The translations under genes were made by a program, and so were the position numbers. Positions 29,513 through 39,147 of a DNA stretch of 64,000 nucleotides are shown here, piece after piece. This stretch comes from Pseudomonas chlororaphis (GTDB lineage: Bacteria > Pseudomonadota > Gammaproteobacteria > Pseudomonadales > Pseudomonadaceae): assembly GCF_001921865.1 (NCBI RefSeq), contig NZ_MSCT01000004.1, forward strand, positions 1 through 64,000, written 5' to 3'. Positions within the stretch are counted from its first letter, which is position 1, and every line of letters begins with the position of its first letter. Below the pieces are notes generated by a model, which saw only the letters and a program-made list of their open reading frames with translations, made no database searches and had not been told where the DNA came from.

Positions 29513-30349
29513 ATGAACTATCGTCACGCCTTCCACGCCGGTAACCACGCCGACGTCTTCAAACACCTGACCCTGACCCGCCTCATCGCCCTGATGTCGC
29601 GCAAGGAGCAGCCGTTCGCCTACCTCGACAGCCATGCCGGCATCGGCCTGTACGACCTTCAGGGCGATCAGGCCAACCGTACCGGCGAGTACCTGGAAGG
29701 CATCGCGCGCCTGTGGGGCGAGCAGGACCTGCCGGCGTTGACCGCCGACTACATGGCGGTGCTGCACAAGATGAACCCCGACGGCGAACTGCGTTACTAC
29801 CCCGGTTCGCCCGAGCTGGCGAGGCGCCTGACCCGCTCCCAGGACCGGGTGCTGCTCAACGAAAAGCACCCTGAAGACGGCGTGCTGCTCAAGGACAACA
29901 TGAAGGGCGACCGCCGGGTGGCGGTGCACCTGGGCGAGGGCTGGCATGTGGCGCGGGCGCTGCTGCCGGTGGCCGAGAAGCGCGCGGTGATGTTGATCGA
30001 CCCGCCGTTCGAGCAGCTCGACGAGATGCAGCGTTGCGCCGCATCGCTCAAGGAAGCCATCGGCCGCATGCGCCAGACCGTGGCGGCCATCTGGTACCCG
30101 GTGAAGGACCAGCGCGCGCTGCGCCGTTTCTATCAGGACCTGGCCGGCACCGGCGCGCCGAAGCTGCTGCGCGTGGAGTTGCTGGTGCATCCGTTGGACA
30201 CGCCGAACAGCCTGAACGGCTCGGGCCTGGCGATCGCCAACCCGCCGTGGGGCCTGGAGGAAGAGTTGCGCGAGCTGCTGCCGTGGCTGTCGCAGAAACT
30301 GGGGCAGACCCAGGGCGGCTGGCAGATGGACTGGCTGATCGCCGAATAG
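29513..30349 (+). CDS. rlmJ: 23S rRNA (adenine-2030-N6)-methyltransferase RlmJ
   Basis: The 278-residue protein starts MNYRHAFHAGNHADVFKHL, the family signature, and has the SAM-binding region YLDSHAGIGLYDLQG and the catalytic DPPF motif (LIDPPFEQLDE), as in N6-adenine methylases. It methylates A2030 of 23S rRNA. The ATG at 29513 is preceded by AGGAG at 29503-29507. It is a single gene. Confidence 0.94.
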   Translation: MNYRHAFHAGNHADVFKHLTLTRLIALMSRKEQPFAYLDSHAGIGLYDLQGDQANRTGEYLEGIARLWGEQDLPALTADYMAVLHKMNPDGELRYYPGSPELARRLTRSQDRVLLNEKHPEDGVLLKDNMKGDRRVAVHLGEGWHVARALLPVAEKRAVMLIDPPFEQLDEMQRCAASLKEAIGRMRQTVAAIWYPVKDQRALRRFYQDLAGTGAPKLLRVELLVHPLDTPNSLNGSGLAIANPPWGLEEELRELLPWLSQKLGQTQGGWQMDWLIAE

Positions 30350-30357
30350 CAGTGGCG

Positions 30358-30425
30358 AGCTGCAAGCTACAAGCCGCAAGCTGAAGCGGGATCGCTTGCA
30401 GCTTGCAGCTAGAGGCTTGCAGCTG
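30358..30425. repeat. AGCTGCAAGC/GCTTGCAGCT repeat cluster between rlmJ and msrA
   Basis: AGCTGCAAGC at 30358-30367 is followed by its inverse GCTTGCAGCT at 30394-30403 and 30401-30410 and a variant at 30415-30424, filling the gap between the two convergent genes. It differs from the REP families elsewhere in the window and can fold into a stem, perhaps acting as a shared terminator. Confidence 0.7.
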
Positions 30426-30428
30426 TTT

Positions 30429-31079
30429 TCAAATCGGACAGGTCACGCCCGTGCCGCCGATCCCGCAATAGCCTTCGGGGTTCTTCGCCAGGTATTGCTG
30501 GTGGTACGCCTCGGCGAAATACACGGTCGGCGCCTGTTCGATTTCAGTGCTGATTTCGCCCAGGCCGGCCTTCGACAGCTCGGCCTGATAGGTCGCTTTG
30601 CTTTTCAGGGCCGCGTCCAGTTGCTCCGGGGTGGTGGCGTAGATCACCGAGCGGTACTGGGTGCCGATGTCGTTACCCTGGCGCATGCCCTGGGTCGGGT
30701 TGTGCAGTTCCCAGAACATTGCCAGCAGTTCTTTGTAGCTGACCTTGGCCTTGTCATACACCACCAGCACCACTTCGGTGTGGCCGGTCAGCCCCGAGCA
30801 GACCTCTTCATACGTCGGGTTCGGCGTGAAGCCACCGGCGTAACCGACCACGGTGCTGACCACGCCCTCGCGCTGCCAGAAGCGACGTTCGGCGCCCCAG
30901 AAGCAGCCCAGGCCGAAGATCGCGAAGTCGACGTCCTGGAAGAATGGGCCCAGCAGCGGGGTTTCTTCGAAGACAAAGTGCCTTTCAGGCAGGGCCATCG
31001 GGGTTTCGCGGCCAGGCAGAGCTTGTTCTTTGGTCGGTAGCACGTTTTTGTTCACCAGAATTTCCGAGCGCAGAACCAT
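30429..31079 (-). CDS. msrA: Peptide methionine sulfoxide reductase MsrA
   Basis: The 216-residue protein has the MsrA active site [13 protein letters not shown] with the nucleophilic cysteine, and the recycling cysteines near the C-terminus ([14 protein letters not shown]). It reduces methionine-S-sulfoxide in proteins and is part of oxidative repair. The first about 45 residues are an extra segment common in pseudomonads. The ATG at 31079 follows AGAGGA. It lies next to dipA as in P. aeruginosa. Confidence 0.95.
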   Translation of the reverse strand: MVLRSEILVNKNVLPTKEQALPGRETPMALPERHFVFEETPLLGPFFQDVDFAIFGLGCFWGAERRFWQREGVVSTVVGYAGGFTPNPTYEEVCSGLTGHTEVVLVVYDKAKVSYKELLAMFWELHNPTQGMRQGNDIGTQYRSVIYATTPEQLDAALKSKATYQAELSKAGLGEISTEIEQAPTVYFAEAYHQQYLAKNPEGYCGIGGTGVTCPI

Positions 31080-31153
31080 GATCAGTCCTCTCAGTCAGGT
31101 TGGGGATTCAGTAAGGAGATAGACCTGCAGTTTGCCCGAGTGTTACAGCGCTG

Positions 31154-33847
31154 TCAGGCGATTGGGCCGCGGGGATAGCGTTTGAGCTTGTCGATCAGAT
31201 CCGAGCCGGGGATCGGCCGGTCGAACAGGTAGCCCTGGCCGACATCGCAGCGGTGGCGGCGCAGGAAAGACAGCTGCTCCGCGGTTTCGATACCTTCGGC
31301 GACCACCTGGATCTTCAGGTTATGGGCCATGGCGATCACCGCCGAGGTGATTTCCATGTCGTCCTGGTTGGCGGGGATTTCATGGATGAAGCTGCGATCG
31401 ATCTTGATGATGTCGATCGGGAATTTCTTCAAGTAACTGAGCGACGAATAGCCGGTACCGAAGTCGTCCATGGCCAGGGTCAGGCCGAGCTTTTTCAGCT
31501 GGTCGAGTTGCTGGTGGGTGTCTTCGGTGGCTTCCAGCAGCAGGCCTTCGGTCAGCTCCAGCTCCAGCAGCGAGGCGTGCAGTTGTTCTTCCTTGAGGAT
31601 GGTGGAGATGGACGCCACCAGGTCCGGGTCGGAAAACTGCTTGGGCGACAGGTTGATCGCCACTTGCAAGTTGCCCAGGCCGGCGGCGGTCAAGCGCTTG
31701 CTCATGCGGCAGGCCTGGCGCGCGATCCATTTGCCGATCGGGATGATCAGGCCGGTCTCTTCGGCGACGCTGATGAACTGGTCGGGGCGGATCATGCCCT
31801 TTTCCGGATGGTTCCAGCGCAGCAGCGCTTCCATGCCCAGCAGGCGCCCGCTACGCAGGCACAGCTTGGGCTGGTAGAACACCTCCAGCTCGTTCTGGGT
31901 CAGGGCGCGGCGCAGGTTGTTTTCCACGAACAGCTTGTAGCTGGCCTCGGCGTTCAGGGCCTCGGTGAACACCTGGACCTGGTGTTTGCCGTTGGCCTTG
32001 GCCTTGTGCAGCGCCAGGCCGGCGTTGCGCATCAGGGTCTGCGGGTCGCGCCCGTGCAACGGCGCGCTGGCCAGGCCCACGGAGCCGGTGACGCTGATCA
32101 ACTGGTTGTCGACGAACATCGGCTTGTCGAGGGTCATCAGCAACTGGCTGGCGATCTGTTGGCCGGCCTCCAGATCGGTGTCGTCCAGCAGCACGGCGAA
32201 CTCGTTGCTGGCGAAGCGCGCCAGGCTGCCGCTCGGGCTCAGGCTGTTGCGCAGGCGCCGGGCCAGGCTGATCAGCAGCTTGTCGCCGGTCTGGTGGCCG
32301 AGGCTGTCGTTGATCCGCTTGAAATTGTCGATGTCCACCAGCAGCAGGCTGATGGGGCTGTCGCTGTCGCGGGCGAAGCGCTCGTCGAGGTTGCGGATGA
32401 ACGCCGGGCGGTTGCCCAGGTTGGTCAGGTTGTCGGTGTAGGCCAGGCGCTCGATGCGTTGCTGGGCGAGCTTGGTCTGGGTGATGTCTTCGTAGATGCC
32501 GATGTAGTGGGTCAGTTCGCGGTTGTCGCCGTAGACCTTGGAGATCGACAGCTGGCCCCAGTACGGCTCCAGGTTCTTGCGTCGGCTCTTGAACTCGCCC
32601 TGCCAGCTGTTGCTCTTGGCCAGGCTGGAGGGCGCGTCGAATAGCAATTCGCTGAGGTTTTCCAGGGCCGGCAGTTCCGCCAGCCGATGGCCGTGGACTT
32701 CTTCGGTGCTGTACTGGGTGATCGCGGTGAAGCTCGGGTTGACGTACTCCACCACGCCGTCGCAGTTGACCAGCAGAAAGGCGTTGGCGCTCTGCTCGAC
32801 CGCCCGCTGGAACAGGTGCAGGGCGCTGGTGGCGGTGCGCCGGTTGTGGTTGTTGATGACCTGGGCGAACTGGTCTGCCAGCTCGCCGGCAAAGGCGATC
32901 TCGTCGGATTGCCAGGCGCGGGTGGTGCCCACTTGTTCCAGGCACAGCACGCCGACCACCTGGCCGTCGATACGGATGCTGGCGTCGAGCATCGCGTTGA
33001 TATTGCGTGGGCGCAGGCTCTCGGCCATTTCCCGGGTGCGCGGGTCGCGCATGGCGTTGTGCGCGTCGATGGCGCGGCTGGTGTGCAGGGCTTCGAGGTA
33101 GTCGGGGAAATCGCTGGCGTCGATCGCTTCCGGCAGCAGGTATTGCTGCAGGTCGCGGTGGTAGGCGCAGATGGGCACCAGCAGCTGGCCTTCGAGGTTC
33201 CAAATGCTGGCGTAGTCGATTTCGTAGATATCGCAGGCGCTGCGAGTGATCAGCTCGGCGGCTTCCAGCAGGGGGTTGTTGGTGCTGTAGCGCTGGCGGG
33301 CCAGGAGCAGGATGAGGTCTTGCTGGGCGCGCACCCGTTCGAGGTGCTGGAGTTGTTCCTGCTGGGCACGCTGGTTGAGTTCCAGGGCAATCTGCAGGCG
33401 GCTGTTCTGGGTTTCCAGGTCGAGCGCGGGGAGCTGCGGATCGTTTTCGAACAGGCCGTCGACGACCAGGAAGTAGCCGCGCAGCAGATGTCGATTGTGC
33501 TGTTTGTAGGCTTCGCCGAGCTCCAGCAGGCTGAGCGGGCCCTTGGCGGTGTGCAAGGTGTAGCGGATCAGGTAATGCGGACCGTGGGTCAGTTGCTGCT
33601 GGATCGTATCGTGCAACTGATAGCGGGCTTCCGGTTCCATCAGGCTGGCGTAGGGCGAGCCGACCAGGGCGCAGAGCTCGACGGCAGGCAGGCCGAACTG
33701 ACGTTCGCAGTTGGGATCGAGAAACAGCAGGGCCCAGCTAGCTTCATTCAGCCGTTCGAAACGCAGCATGCCGAGCCGCGAGGGCACGGGCAACTGCGTC
33801 ACTACCTCGGCCACCATACGGCTGGCGGCATCGGGTTGGCTTTTCAT
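31154..33847 (-). CDS. dipA: Cyclic-di-GMP phosphodiesterase DipA type (GAF-PAS-GGDEF-EAL)
   Basis: The 897-residue protein has an N-terminal PAS-like sensor region, a GAF domain (about 170-330), a PAS domain (about 345-460, FLLVNCDGVVEYVNPSF), a GGDEF domain and an EAL domain. The GGDEF site is degenerate (FASNEFAVLLDD, so no cyclase activity is expected), whereas the EAL motif is intact (MEALLRWN), with the metal/catalytic segments DDFGTGYSSLSYLK and VVAEGIETAEQL. It should therefore degrade c-di-GMP, favouring dispersal over biofilm. Degenerate GGDEF plus active EAL and the msrA/aceF neighbours match P. aeruginosa DipA. No membrane helices are evident. Confidence 0.9.
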   Translation of the reverse strand: MKSQPDAASRMVAEVVTQLPVPSRLGMLRFERLNEASWALLFLDPNCERQFGLPAVELCALVGSPYASLMEPEARYQLHDTIQQQLTHGPHYLIRYTLHTAKGPLSLLELGEAYKQHNRHLLRGYFLVVDGLFENDPQLPALDLETQNSRLQIALELNQRAQQEQLQHLERVRAQQDLILLLARQRYSTNNPLLEAAELITRSACDIYEIDYASIWNLEGQLLVPICAYHRDLQQYLLPEAIDASDFPDYLEALHTSRAIDAHNAMRDPRTREMAESLRPRNINAMLDASIRIDGQVVGVLCLEQVGTTRAWQSDEIAFAGELADQFAQVINNHNRRTATSALHLFQRAVEQSANAFLLVNCDGVVEYVNPSFTAITQYSTEEVHGHRLAELPALENLSELLFDAPSSLAKSNSWQGEFKSRRKNLEPYWGQLSISKVYGDNRELTHYIGIYEDITQTKLAQQRIERLAYTDNLTNLGNRPAFIRNLDERFARDSDSPISLLLVDIDNFKRINDSLGHQTGDKLLISLARRLRNSLSPSGSLARFASNEFAVLLDDTDLEAGQQIASQLLMTLDKPMFVDNQLISVTGSVGLASAPLHGRDPQTLMRNAGLALHKAKANGKHQVQVFTEALNAEASYKLFVENNLRRALTQNELEVFYQPKLCLRSGRLLGMEALLRWNHPEKGMIRPDQFISVAEETGLIIPIGKWIARQACRMSKRLTAAGLGNLQVAINLSPKQFSDPDLVASISTILKEEQLHASLLELELTEGLLLEATEDTHQQLDQLKKLGLTLAMDDFGTGYSSLSYLKKFPIDIIKIDRSFIHEIPANQDDMEITSAVIAMAHNLKIQVVAEGIETAEQLSFLRRHRCDVGQGYLFDRPIPGSDLIDKLKRYPRGPIA

Positions 33848-34156
33848 GGGGAAACTCGCTTGGTAAATGCAGATCGCGCCGGGCTCGCGCCCTCTTTACT
33901 GTTGCCTGCGGCAAGGTTGCATCATGCGGCACTGGCTGACAAGTGAGATGAAGGCTAAGTGCTATAAGAATCTATCGGCAGCGCGGCGGATTTCTGAAAA
34001 CTAATAGTTGCCGGTATTTTGCCGGGCGTTAGCGGTGGGTCGGGGCCATTTTTCGCTAAAAAAAGCCCCGCCAAATTGGCGGGGTTGAGGTACGAGCGTG
34101 GCGCTCGAAAAGGTGCGGCGACCGGCTCCCTGATGACCAGGGAGCCGGCCGGCGAG
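33848..34156. other. Gap between dipA and aceF holding stem-loops only
   Basis: No gene is seen. Three inverted repeats follow the aceF stop on the minus strand: an 11-bp stem at 34122-34148, a small GAGCG/CGCTC stem near 34094-34107 and the terminator at 34058-34084. Upstream of dipA (33848-34000) the sequence is AT-richer and should hold its promoter, but I see no clear boxes. Confidence 0.6.
34058..34084 (-). terminator. Rho-independent terminator of the aceEF operon
   Basis: On the minus strand CCCCGCC (34084-34078) pairs with GGCGGGG (34072-34066) across a 5-base loop and is followed by a T-run. It lies about 75 bases after the aceF stop, after an additional 11-bp hairpin. Confidence 0.88.
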
Positions 34157-36109
34157 TTACAGCAGAATGGTGCGGATATCCGCCAGCAGATCGCTCAGAC
34201 GCTTGGTGAAGCGTGCGGCAGCGGCGCCATTGATCACTCGGTGATCGTAGGACAGCGACAGCGGCAGCATCAGTTTCGGCTGGAAGGCTTTGCCGTCCCA
34301 GACGGGCTGGATGGTTGCCTTGGAAACGCCGAGGATCGCCACTTCCGGTGCATTGACGATCGGCGTGAAACCGGTGCCGCCAATGTGCCCGAGGCTGGAA
34401 ATGGTGAAGCAGGCGCCCTGCATGTCGTCGGCCGAGAGCTTCTTGGTCCGGGCTTTCTCGGCCAGGGAAGCGGCTTCGGCAGCCAGTTGCAGCAGGCTCT
34501 TCTGATCGACGTTCTTGATCACCGGTACCAGCAGGCCGTCCGGGGTGTCGACCGCGAAGCCGATGTTCACGTACTTCTTGCGGATGATCGCTTTGCCGCT
34601 AGGCGCCAGCGAGCTGTTGAAGTCCGGCAGTTCCTTGAGCAGGTGCGCGCAGGATTTCAGCAGCAGCGGCAGGATGGTCAGCTTGACGCCGGCCTTTTCC
34701 GCCACGGCTTTCTGAGCGATCCGGAAGGCTTCCAGCTCGGTGATGTCGGCCGAATCGAACTGGGTGACGTGAGGCACGTTCAGCCAGCTGCGATGCAGGT
34801 TCGATGCGCCAGCCTGCATCAGGCGGGTCATCGGCACTTCTTCGGTCTCGCCGAAGCGGCTGAAGTCCACCACCGGAATCGGCGGGATGCCTGCGCCGCC
34901 GGTTGCGCCGGCCGCTGCTGCCGGGGCTTCCTTGGCTTTCTGCATCATGGCCTTGACGTAAACCTGTACGTCTTCCTTCAGGATGCGACCGTGCGGACCA
35001 CTCGGGCTCACCGCGCTCAGCTCGACGCCGAACTCGCGCGCCAGTTGACGCACGGCAGGGCCGGCGTGAACTTTCGCGCCCGCTGGGGCCGGGGCTGCGG
35101 CAGGTGCTGCGACTGGCGCGGCGGCGGCCGGTGCGGCTTCAGGCTTGGCGGCGGCAGCCGGGGCTGCGGCGGGCGCTGGAGCGGCTGCTGGAGCGGCGCC
35201 TTTGACCTTCAGCTTGAGGATCAGGTCGCCGGTGCCGACTTCGTCGTCCAGCTTGATCGAAACGCTTTCCACCACGCCGGCGGCCGGCGATGGGATTTCC
35301 ATGCTGGCCTTGTCGGATTCCAGGGTGATCAGCGACTGGTCGGCTTCAACGCTGTCGCCAGCCTTGACCAGCACTTCGATGATCTTGGCCTTGCCGGCCG
35401 AACCGATGTCCGGAACGTGGATGTCCTGAACACTGTCAGCCACTGGAGCGGCCGGGGCTGCTGCAGGAGCAGGCGCAGCGGCAGCGGCCGGAGCAGCAGC
35501 CTGGGCTGGCGCGGCAGCAGCAGGAGCGGCAGCACCCGCCACTTCCAGGTCCAGGATCAGGTCGCCGGTGCCGACTTCGTCGTTGAGCTTGACGCTGATG
35601 GCCTTGACCACGCCAGCGGCAGGCGACGGGATTTCCATGCTTGCCTTGTCGGATTCCAGGGTGATCAGCGATTGATCAGCCTCGACCTTGTCGCCGACCT
35701 TGACCTGGATCTCGATGATCTGCGCCTTGCCCGACGAACCGATGTCCGGCACGTGCACTTGCTGAACCGAAGCGGCAGCAGGGGCTGCGGCTGCGGCTGG
35801 CGCTGCAGCAGGAGCAGCAGCCGGTTTGGCTTCAGCTTTTGCGGCAGGAGCAGCAGCCGGGGCCGCGGCAGCGGCACCCTCGACTTCCAGTTCCAGCAGC
35901 TCGTCGCCTTCTTTCAGGCGATCGCCCAGCTTCACTTTCAGGCTCTTGATGATGCCGGCCTTGGGGGCCGGAACTTCCATGCTGGCCTTGTCCGACTCCA
36001 GCGTCAGGATGCTCTGGTCGGCTTCGATACGGTCGCCGACCTTCACAAACAGCTCGATTACTTCACCTTCACCGCTGCCGATGTCAGGTACGCGAATGAG
36101 TTCGCTCAC
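34157..36109 (-). CDS. aceF: Pyruvate dehydrogenase E2 (dihydrolipoamide acetyltransferase)
   Basis: The 650-residue E2 has three lipoyl domains, each with a DKAS lysine (LESDKASMEVP, then LESDKASMEIP twice), joined by long Ala/Pro linkers, then an E3-binding domain (about 345-382, AVRQLAREFGVELSAVSPSG) and the catalytic domain with LSYDHRVINGAAAARF near the C-terminus. The Asn in HRVIN, where E. coli has Asp, is as I recall it from Azotobacter/Pseudomonas E2 enzymes. It transfers acetyl groups to CoA in the pyruvate dehydrogenase complex. The gene lies 11 bases after aceE. Confidence 0.97.
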   Translation of the reverse strand: MSELIRVPDIGSGEGEVIELFVKVGDRIEADQSILTLESDKASMEVPAPKAGIIKSLKVKLGDRLKEGDELLELEVEGAAAAAPAAAPAAKAEAKPAAAPAAAPAAAAAPAAASVQQVHVPDIGSSGKAQIIEIQVKVGDKVEADQSLITLESDKASMEIPSPAAGVVKAISVKLNDEVGTGDLILDLEVAGAAAPAAAAPAQAAAPAAAAAPAPAAAPAAPVADSVQDIHVPDIGSAGKAKIIEVLVKAGDSVEADQSLITLESDKASMEIPSPAAGVVESVSIKLDDEVGTGDLILKLKVKGAAPAAAPAPAAAPAAAAKPEAAPAAAAPVAAPAAAPAPAGAKVHAGPAVRQLAREFGVELSAVSPSGPHGRILKEDVQVYVKAMMQKAKEAPAAAAGATGGAGIPPIPVVDFSRFGETEEVPMTRLMQAGASNLHRSWLNVPHVTQFDSADITELEAFRIAQKAVAEKAGVKLTILPLLLKSCAHLLKELPDFNSSLAPSGKAIIRKKYVNIGFAVDTPDGLLVPVIKNVDQKSLLQLAAEAASLAEKARTKKLSADDMQGACFTISSLGHIGGTGFTPIVNAPEVAILGVSKATIQPVWDGKAFQPKLMLPLSLSYDHRVINGAAAARFTKRLSDLLADIRTILL

Positions 36110-36120
36110 AAAAAATCTCC

Positions 36121-38766
36121 TCAGCAGTCCAGTGGGTTGCGTTTTTCCGGGTTGATACCGAACTTGGTGATGGCTTCGGCCACGACCTTAGGTTCGATGT
36201 CACCACGGTCAGCCAAGGCTTCCAGGGCTGCCAACACCACGAAATGACGGTCGACTTCGAAGAAGTGACGCAGCTTCTTGCGGCTGTCACTGCGGCCGAA
36301 ACCGTCGGTGCCCAGGACTTTGAATTCCTTGGACGGGACCCACTGACGAATCTGTTCGGCGAACAGCTTCATGTAGTCGGTAGAGGCGATGACCGGACCT
36401 TTACGGCCGCTCAGGCACTCTTCGACGTAGCTCAGCTTAGGCTTCTGGCCCGGGTGCAGGCGGTTGCTGCGCTCGACTGCCAGGCCGTCGCGGCGCAGTT
36501 CGTTGAAGCTGGTCACGCTCCATACGTCTGCCGCCACGTTGAATTCGTCGCGCAGGATCTTCGCCGCTTCACGGACTTCGCGCAGGATGGTGCCGGAGCC
36601 CATCAGCTGTACGTGGTGCGCCGCTTCGCGGGTGTCTTCCTCGAGCAGGTACATGCCCTTGACGATGCCTTCCTCGGCGCCGGCCGGCATGGCTGGCTGC
36701 TGGTAGGACTCGTTCATCACGGTGATGTAGTAGAAGACGTCCTGTTGCTCTTCGGTCATCTTCTTCATGCCGTCCTGGATGATCACCGCCAGCTCGTAGC
36801 CGTAGGTTGGATCGAAGGTGCGGCAGTTCGGGATGGTAGCGGCCAGGATGTGGCTGTGGCCGTCTTCGTGCTGCAGGCCTTCACCGTTGAGGGTGGTACG
36901 GCCGGCGGTACCGCCGATCAGGAAGCCGCGGGTGCGGCTGTCGCCAGCGGCCCAGGCCAGGTCGCCGATACGCTGGAAGCCGAACATCGAGTAGAAGATG
37001 TAGAACGGCAGCATCGGCTGGTTGTGGCTGGAGTACGAAGTGCCGGCGGCGATGAAGGAGCTCATGGCGCCCGCTTCGTTGATGCCTTCTTCGAGGATCT
37101 GGCCCTTCTTGTCTTCCTTGTAGAACATCACCTGGTCTTTATCGACTGGCTCGTAGAGCTGGCCGACGGACGAGTAGATGCCCAACTGGCGGAACATGCC
37201 CTCCATACCGAAGGTACGGGCTTCGTCCGGGATGATCGGGACGATGCGCGGGCCGATTTCCTTGTCCTTGACCAGCTGCGCGAGGATCCGCACGAAGGCC
37301 ATGGTGGTGGAGATTTCACGGTCGCCCGAGCCGTCCAGGATAGCCTTGAGGGTATCCAGCGACGGGGTCGGAACGCTGAAGCTCTGGGCGCGGCGCTGCG
37401 GCACGAAACCGCCCAACGCGGCACGCCGCTCGCTCAGGTAGCGGGCTTCGGCGCTGTTGGCTTCAGGCTTGAAGAACGGCAGGTTTTCCAGTTCTTCGTC
37501 CTTGACCGGGATGTCGAAACGATCGCGGAACGACTTCAGGCTGTCGACATCGACTTTCTTGGTGTTGTGCGCGGTGTTTTTCGCTTCGCCGGCGCCGGTG
37601 CCATAACCCTTGATGGTCTTGGCCAGGATCACGGTCGGCTGTTCTTTGTGGTTGACCGCTTCGTGGTAGGCCGCATAGACCTTGTACGGGTCGTGGCCGC
37701 CGCGGTTGAGCTTCCAGATTTCGTCGTCGGACAGATCGGCAACCATCGCCTTGAGTTCAGGCGTGTTGAAGAAGTGTTCGCGAACGAACGCGCCGTCTTT
37801 GGCCTTGTAGTTCTGGTACTCGCCGTCGATGACTTCGTCCATGCGGCGTTGCAGGATGCCGTCGACGTCTTTCGCCAGCAGCGGGTCCCAGAAACGGCCC
37901 CAGATGACTTTGGTCACGTTCCATTGGGCGCCGCGGAACACGCCTTCGAGTTCCTGGATGATCTTGCCGTTGCCGCGAACCGGGCCGTCGAGGCGCTGCA
38001 GGTTGCAGTTGATGACGAAGATCAGGTTGTCCAGCTTCTCGCGGCCGGCCAGGGAGATCGCACCCAGGGATTCCGGCTCGTCGCACTCGCCGTCGCCCAG
38101 GAAACACCAGACTTTCTGCTTGCCTTCCGGGATGAAGCCACGGGCTTCCAGGTACTTCATGAAGCGTGCCTGGTAGATCGCCTGGATCGGGCCAAGGCCC
38201 ATGGACACCGTCGGGAACTGCCAGAAATCGGGCATCAGCCAAGGGTGCGGGTAGGACGACAGGCCAGTGCCATCGACTTCCTGGCGGAAGTTGTTCATCT
38301 GGTCTTCGCTGATGCGGCCTTCCATGAAGGCGCGGGCGTAGACGCCTGGCGAGGTGTGGCCCTGGAAGTAGATCAGGTCGCCGCCGTGTTCGTCGGTCGG
38401 GGCCTGGAAGAAGTAGTTGAAGCCGATGTCATACAGGGTCGCGCTGGAAGCGAAGCTGGAGATGTGACCGCCCAGGTCAGAATCTTTCAGGTTCGTACGC
38501 ATTACCATGGCCATCGCGTTCCAGCGTACCAACGAGCGAATGCGGCGTTCCATGAACAGGTCGCCAGGCATGCGTGCTTCGTGGGTGACGGGGATCGTGT
38601 TGCGGTAAGGCGTGGTGATGGCGTAGGGCAGTTGCGAGCCGCTGCGGGTCGCGAGTTCGCCCATACGGGTCATCAGGTAGTGAGCACGGTCTTCGCCTTC
38701 TTTGTCGAGAACCGATTCCAGGGCGTCCAGCCATTCCTGGGTTTCGACGGGATCGAGGTCTTGCAT
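36121..38766 (-). CDS. aceE: Pyruvate dehydrogenase E1 component (homodimeric)
   Basis: The 881-residue protein is the homodimeric E1 class. The thiamine diphosphate motif is in VWCFLGDGECDEPESLGAI (GDG...), and histidines of the active site are in the N-terminal third. It decarboxylates pyruvate and passes the acetyl group to AceF. I start at the ATG at 38766 (MQDLDPVETQEWLDAL), the usual N-terminus; upstream in-frame sequence is promoter DNA. Two palindromes upstream (38876-38940) suggest repression by a GntR-type regulator. Confidence 0.97.
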   Translation of the reverse strand: MQDLDPVETQEWLDALESVLDKEGEDRAHYLMTRMGELATRSGSQLPYAITTPYRNTIPVTHEARMPGDLFMERRIRSLVRWNAMAMVMRTNLKDSDLGGHISSFASSATLYDIGFNYFFQAPTDEHGGDLIYFQGHTSPGVYARAFMEGRISEDQMNNFRQEVDGTGLSSYPHPWLMPDFWQFPTVSMGLGPIQAIYQARFMKYLEARGFIPEGKQKVWCFLGDGECDEPESLGAISLAGREKLDNLIFVINCNLQRLDGPVRGNGKIIQELEGVFRGAQWNVTKVIWGRFWDPLLAKDVDGILQRRMDEVIDGEYQNYKAKDGAFVREHFFNTPELKAMVADLSDDEIWKLNRGGHDPYKVYAAYHEAVNHKEQPTVILAKTIKGYGTGAGEAKNTAHNTKKVDVDSLKSFRDRFDIPVKDEELENLPFFKPEANSAEARYLSERRAALGGFVPQRRAQSFSVPTPSLDTLKAILDGSGDREISTTMAFVRILAQLVKDKEIGPRIVPIIPDEARTFGMEGMFRQLGIYSSVGQLYEPVDKDQVMFYKEDKKGQILEEGINEAGAMSSFIAAGTSYSSHNQPMLPFYIFYSMFGFQRIGDLAWAAGDSRTRGFLIGGTAGRTTLNGEGLQHEDGHSHILAATIPNCRTFDPTYGYELAVIIQDGMKKMTEEQQDVFYYITVMNESYQQPAMPAGAEEGIVKGMYLLEEDTREAAHHVQLMGSGTILREVREAAKILRDEFNVAADVWSVTSFNELRRDGLAVERSNRLHPGQKPKLSYVEECLSGRKGPVIASTDYMKLFAEQIRQWVPSKEFKVLGTDGFGRSDSRKKLRHFFEVDRHFVVLAALEALADRGDIEPKVVAEAITKFGINPEKRNPLDC

Positions 38767-38874
38767 GGCTTGCTCCAGGGCGGAAAGGCTTCCAGAATCG
38801 GTTGCCTGAGTTTGCGACTGGCCTTGTGGGCAGACGATAAAATTCTTGGATTGCCGGGGGTTGATACGGCGGCG

Positions 38875-38941
38875 TGTAGTTTTACTACAAATCGTCGGCC
38901 ATTTCAGCCTTTCGGATGTATAGACGAGTAGTAAAACTACA
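38875..38941 (-). promoter_or_regulatory. Paired 13-bp palindromic operators upstream of aceE
   Basis: GTAGTTTTACTAC at 38876-38888 and its reverse complement GTAGTAAAACTAC at 38928-38940 are each palindromic; centres are 52 bases apart, about five helical turns. The core TAGTnnnACTA fits the TnGTnnnACnA pattern of FadR-subfamily GntR repressors (the PdhR/FadR group). A possible promoter inside is TTGTAG, an 18-base gap, TATCAA on the minus strand. The rest of the 381-bp gap (to 39147) has an AT-rich stretch around 39040-39070 before glnE and no gene. Confidence 0.65.
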
Positions 38942-39147
38942 GAAGATTGGCTTGTGGCCTCCCGCTGCGTTGTGAGAATAATCGTTACTGTTGGTCGATT
39001 TCCAACACCAATGAGTAAGAACTTGATGCTGGCTGCCAAAATAATAAAAATTTCAGCTATTTCTAACTTTTGTTCGACAGTCCTTCAAGGGCCACGCCCG
39101 CAGTATTTGCCCCGACCGCCTCTTTCTACGCCGATCAAGGATAGCCC

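Noticed and set aside
36244..38931. 895-codon plus-strand open frame antisense to aceE
   Set aside because: Antisense shadow of a conserved gene with no recognisable domain.
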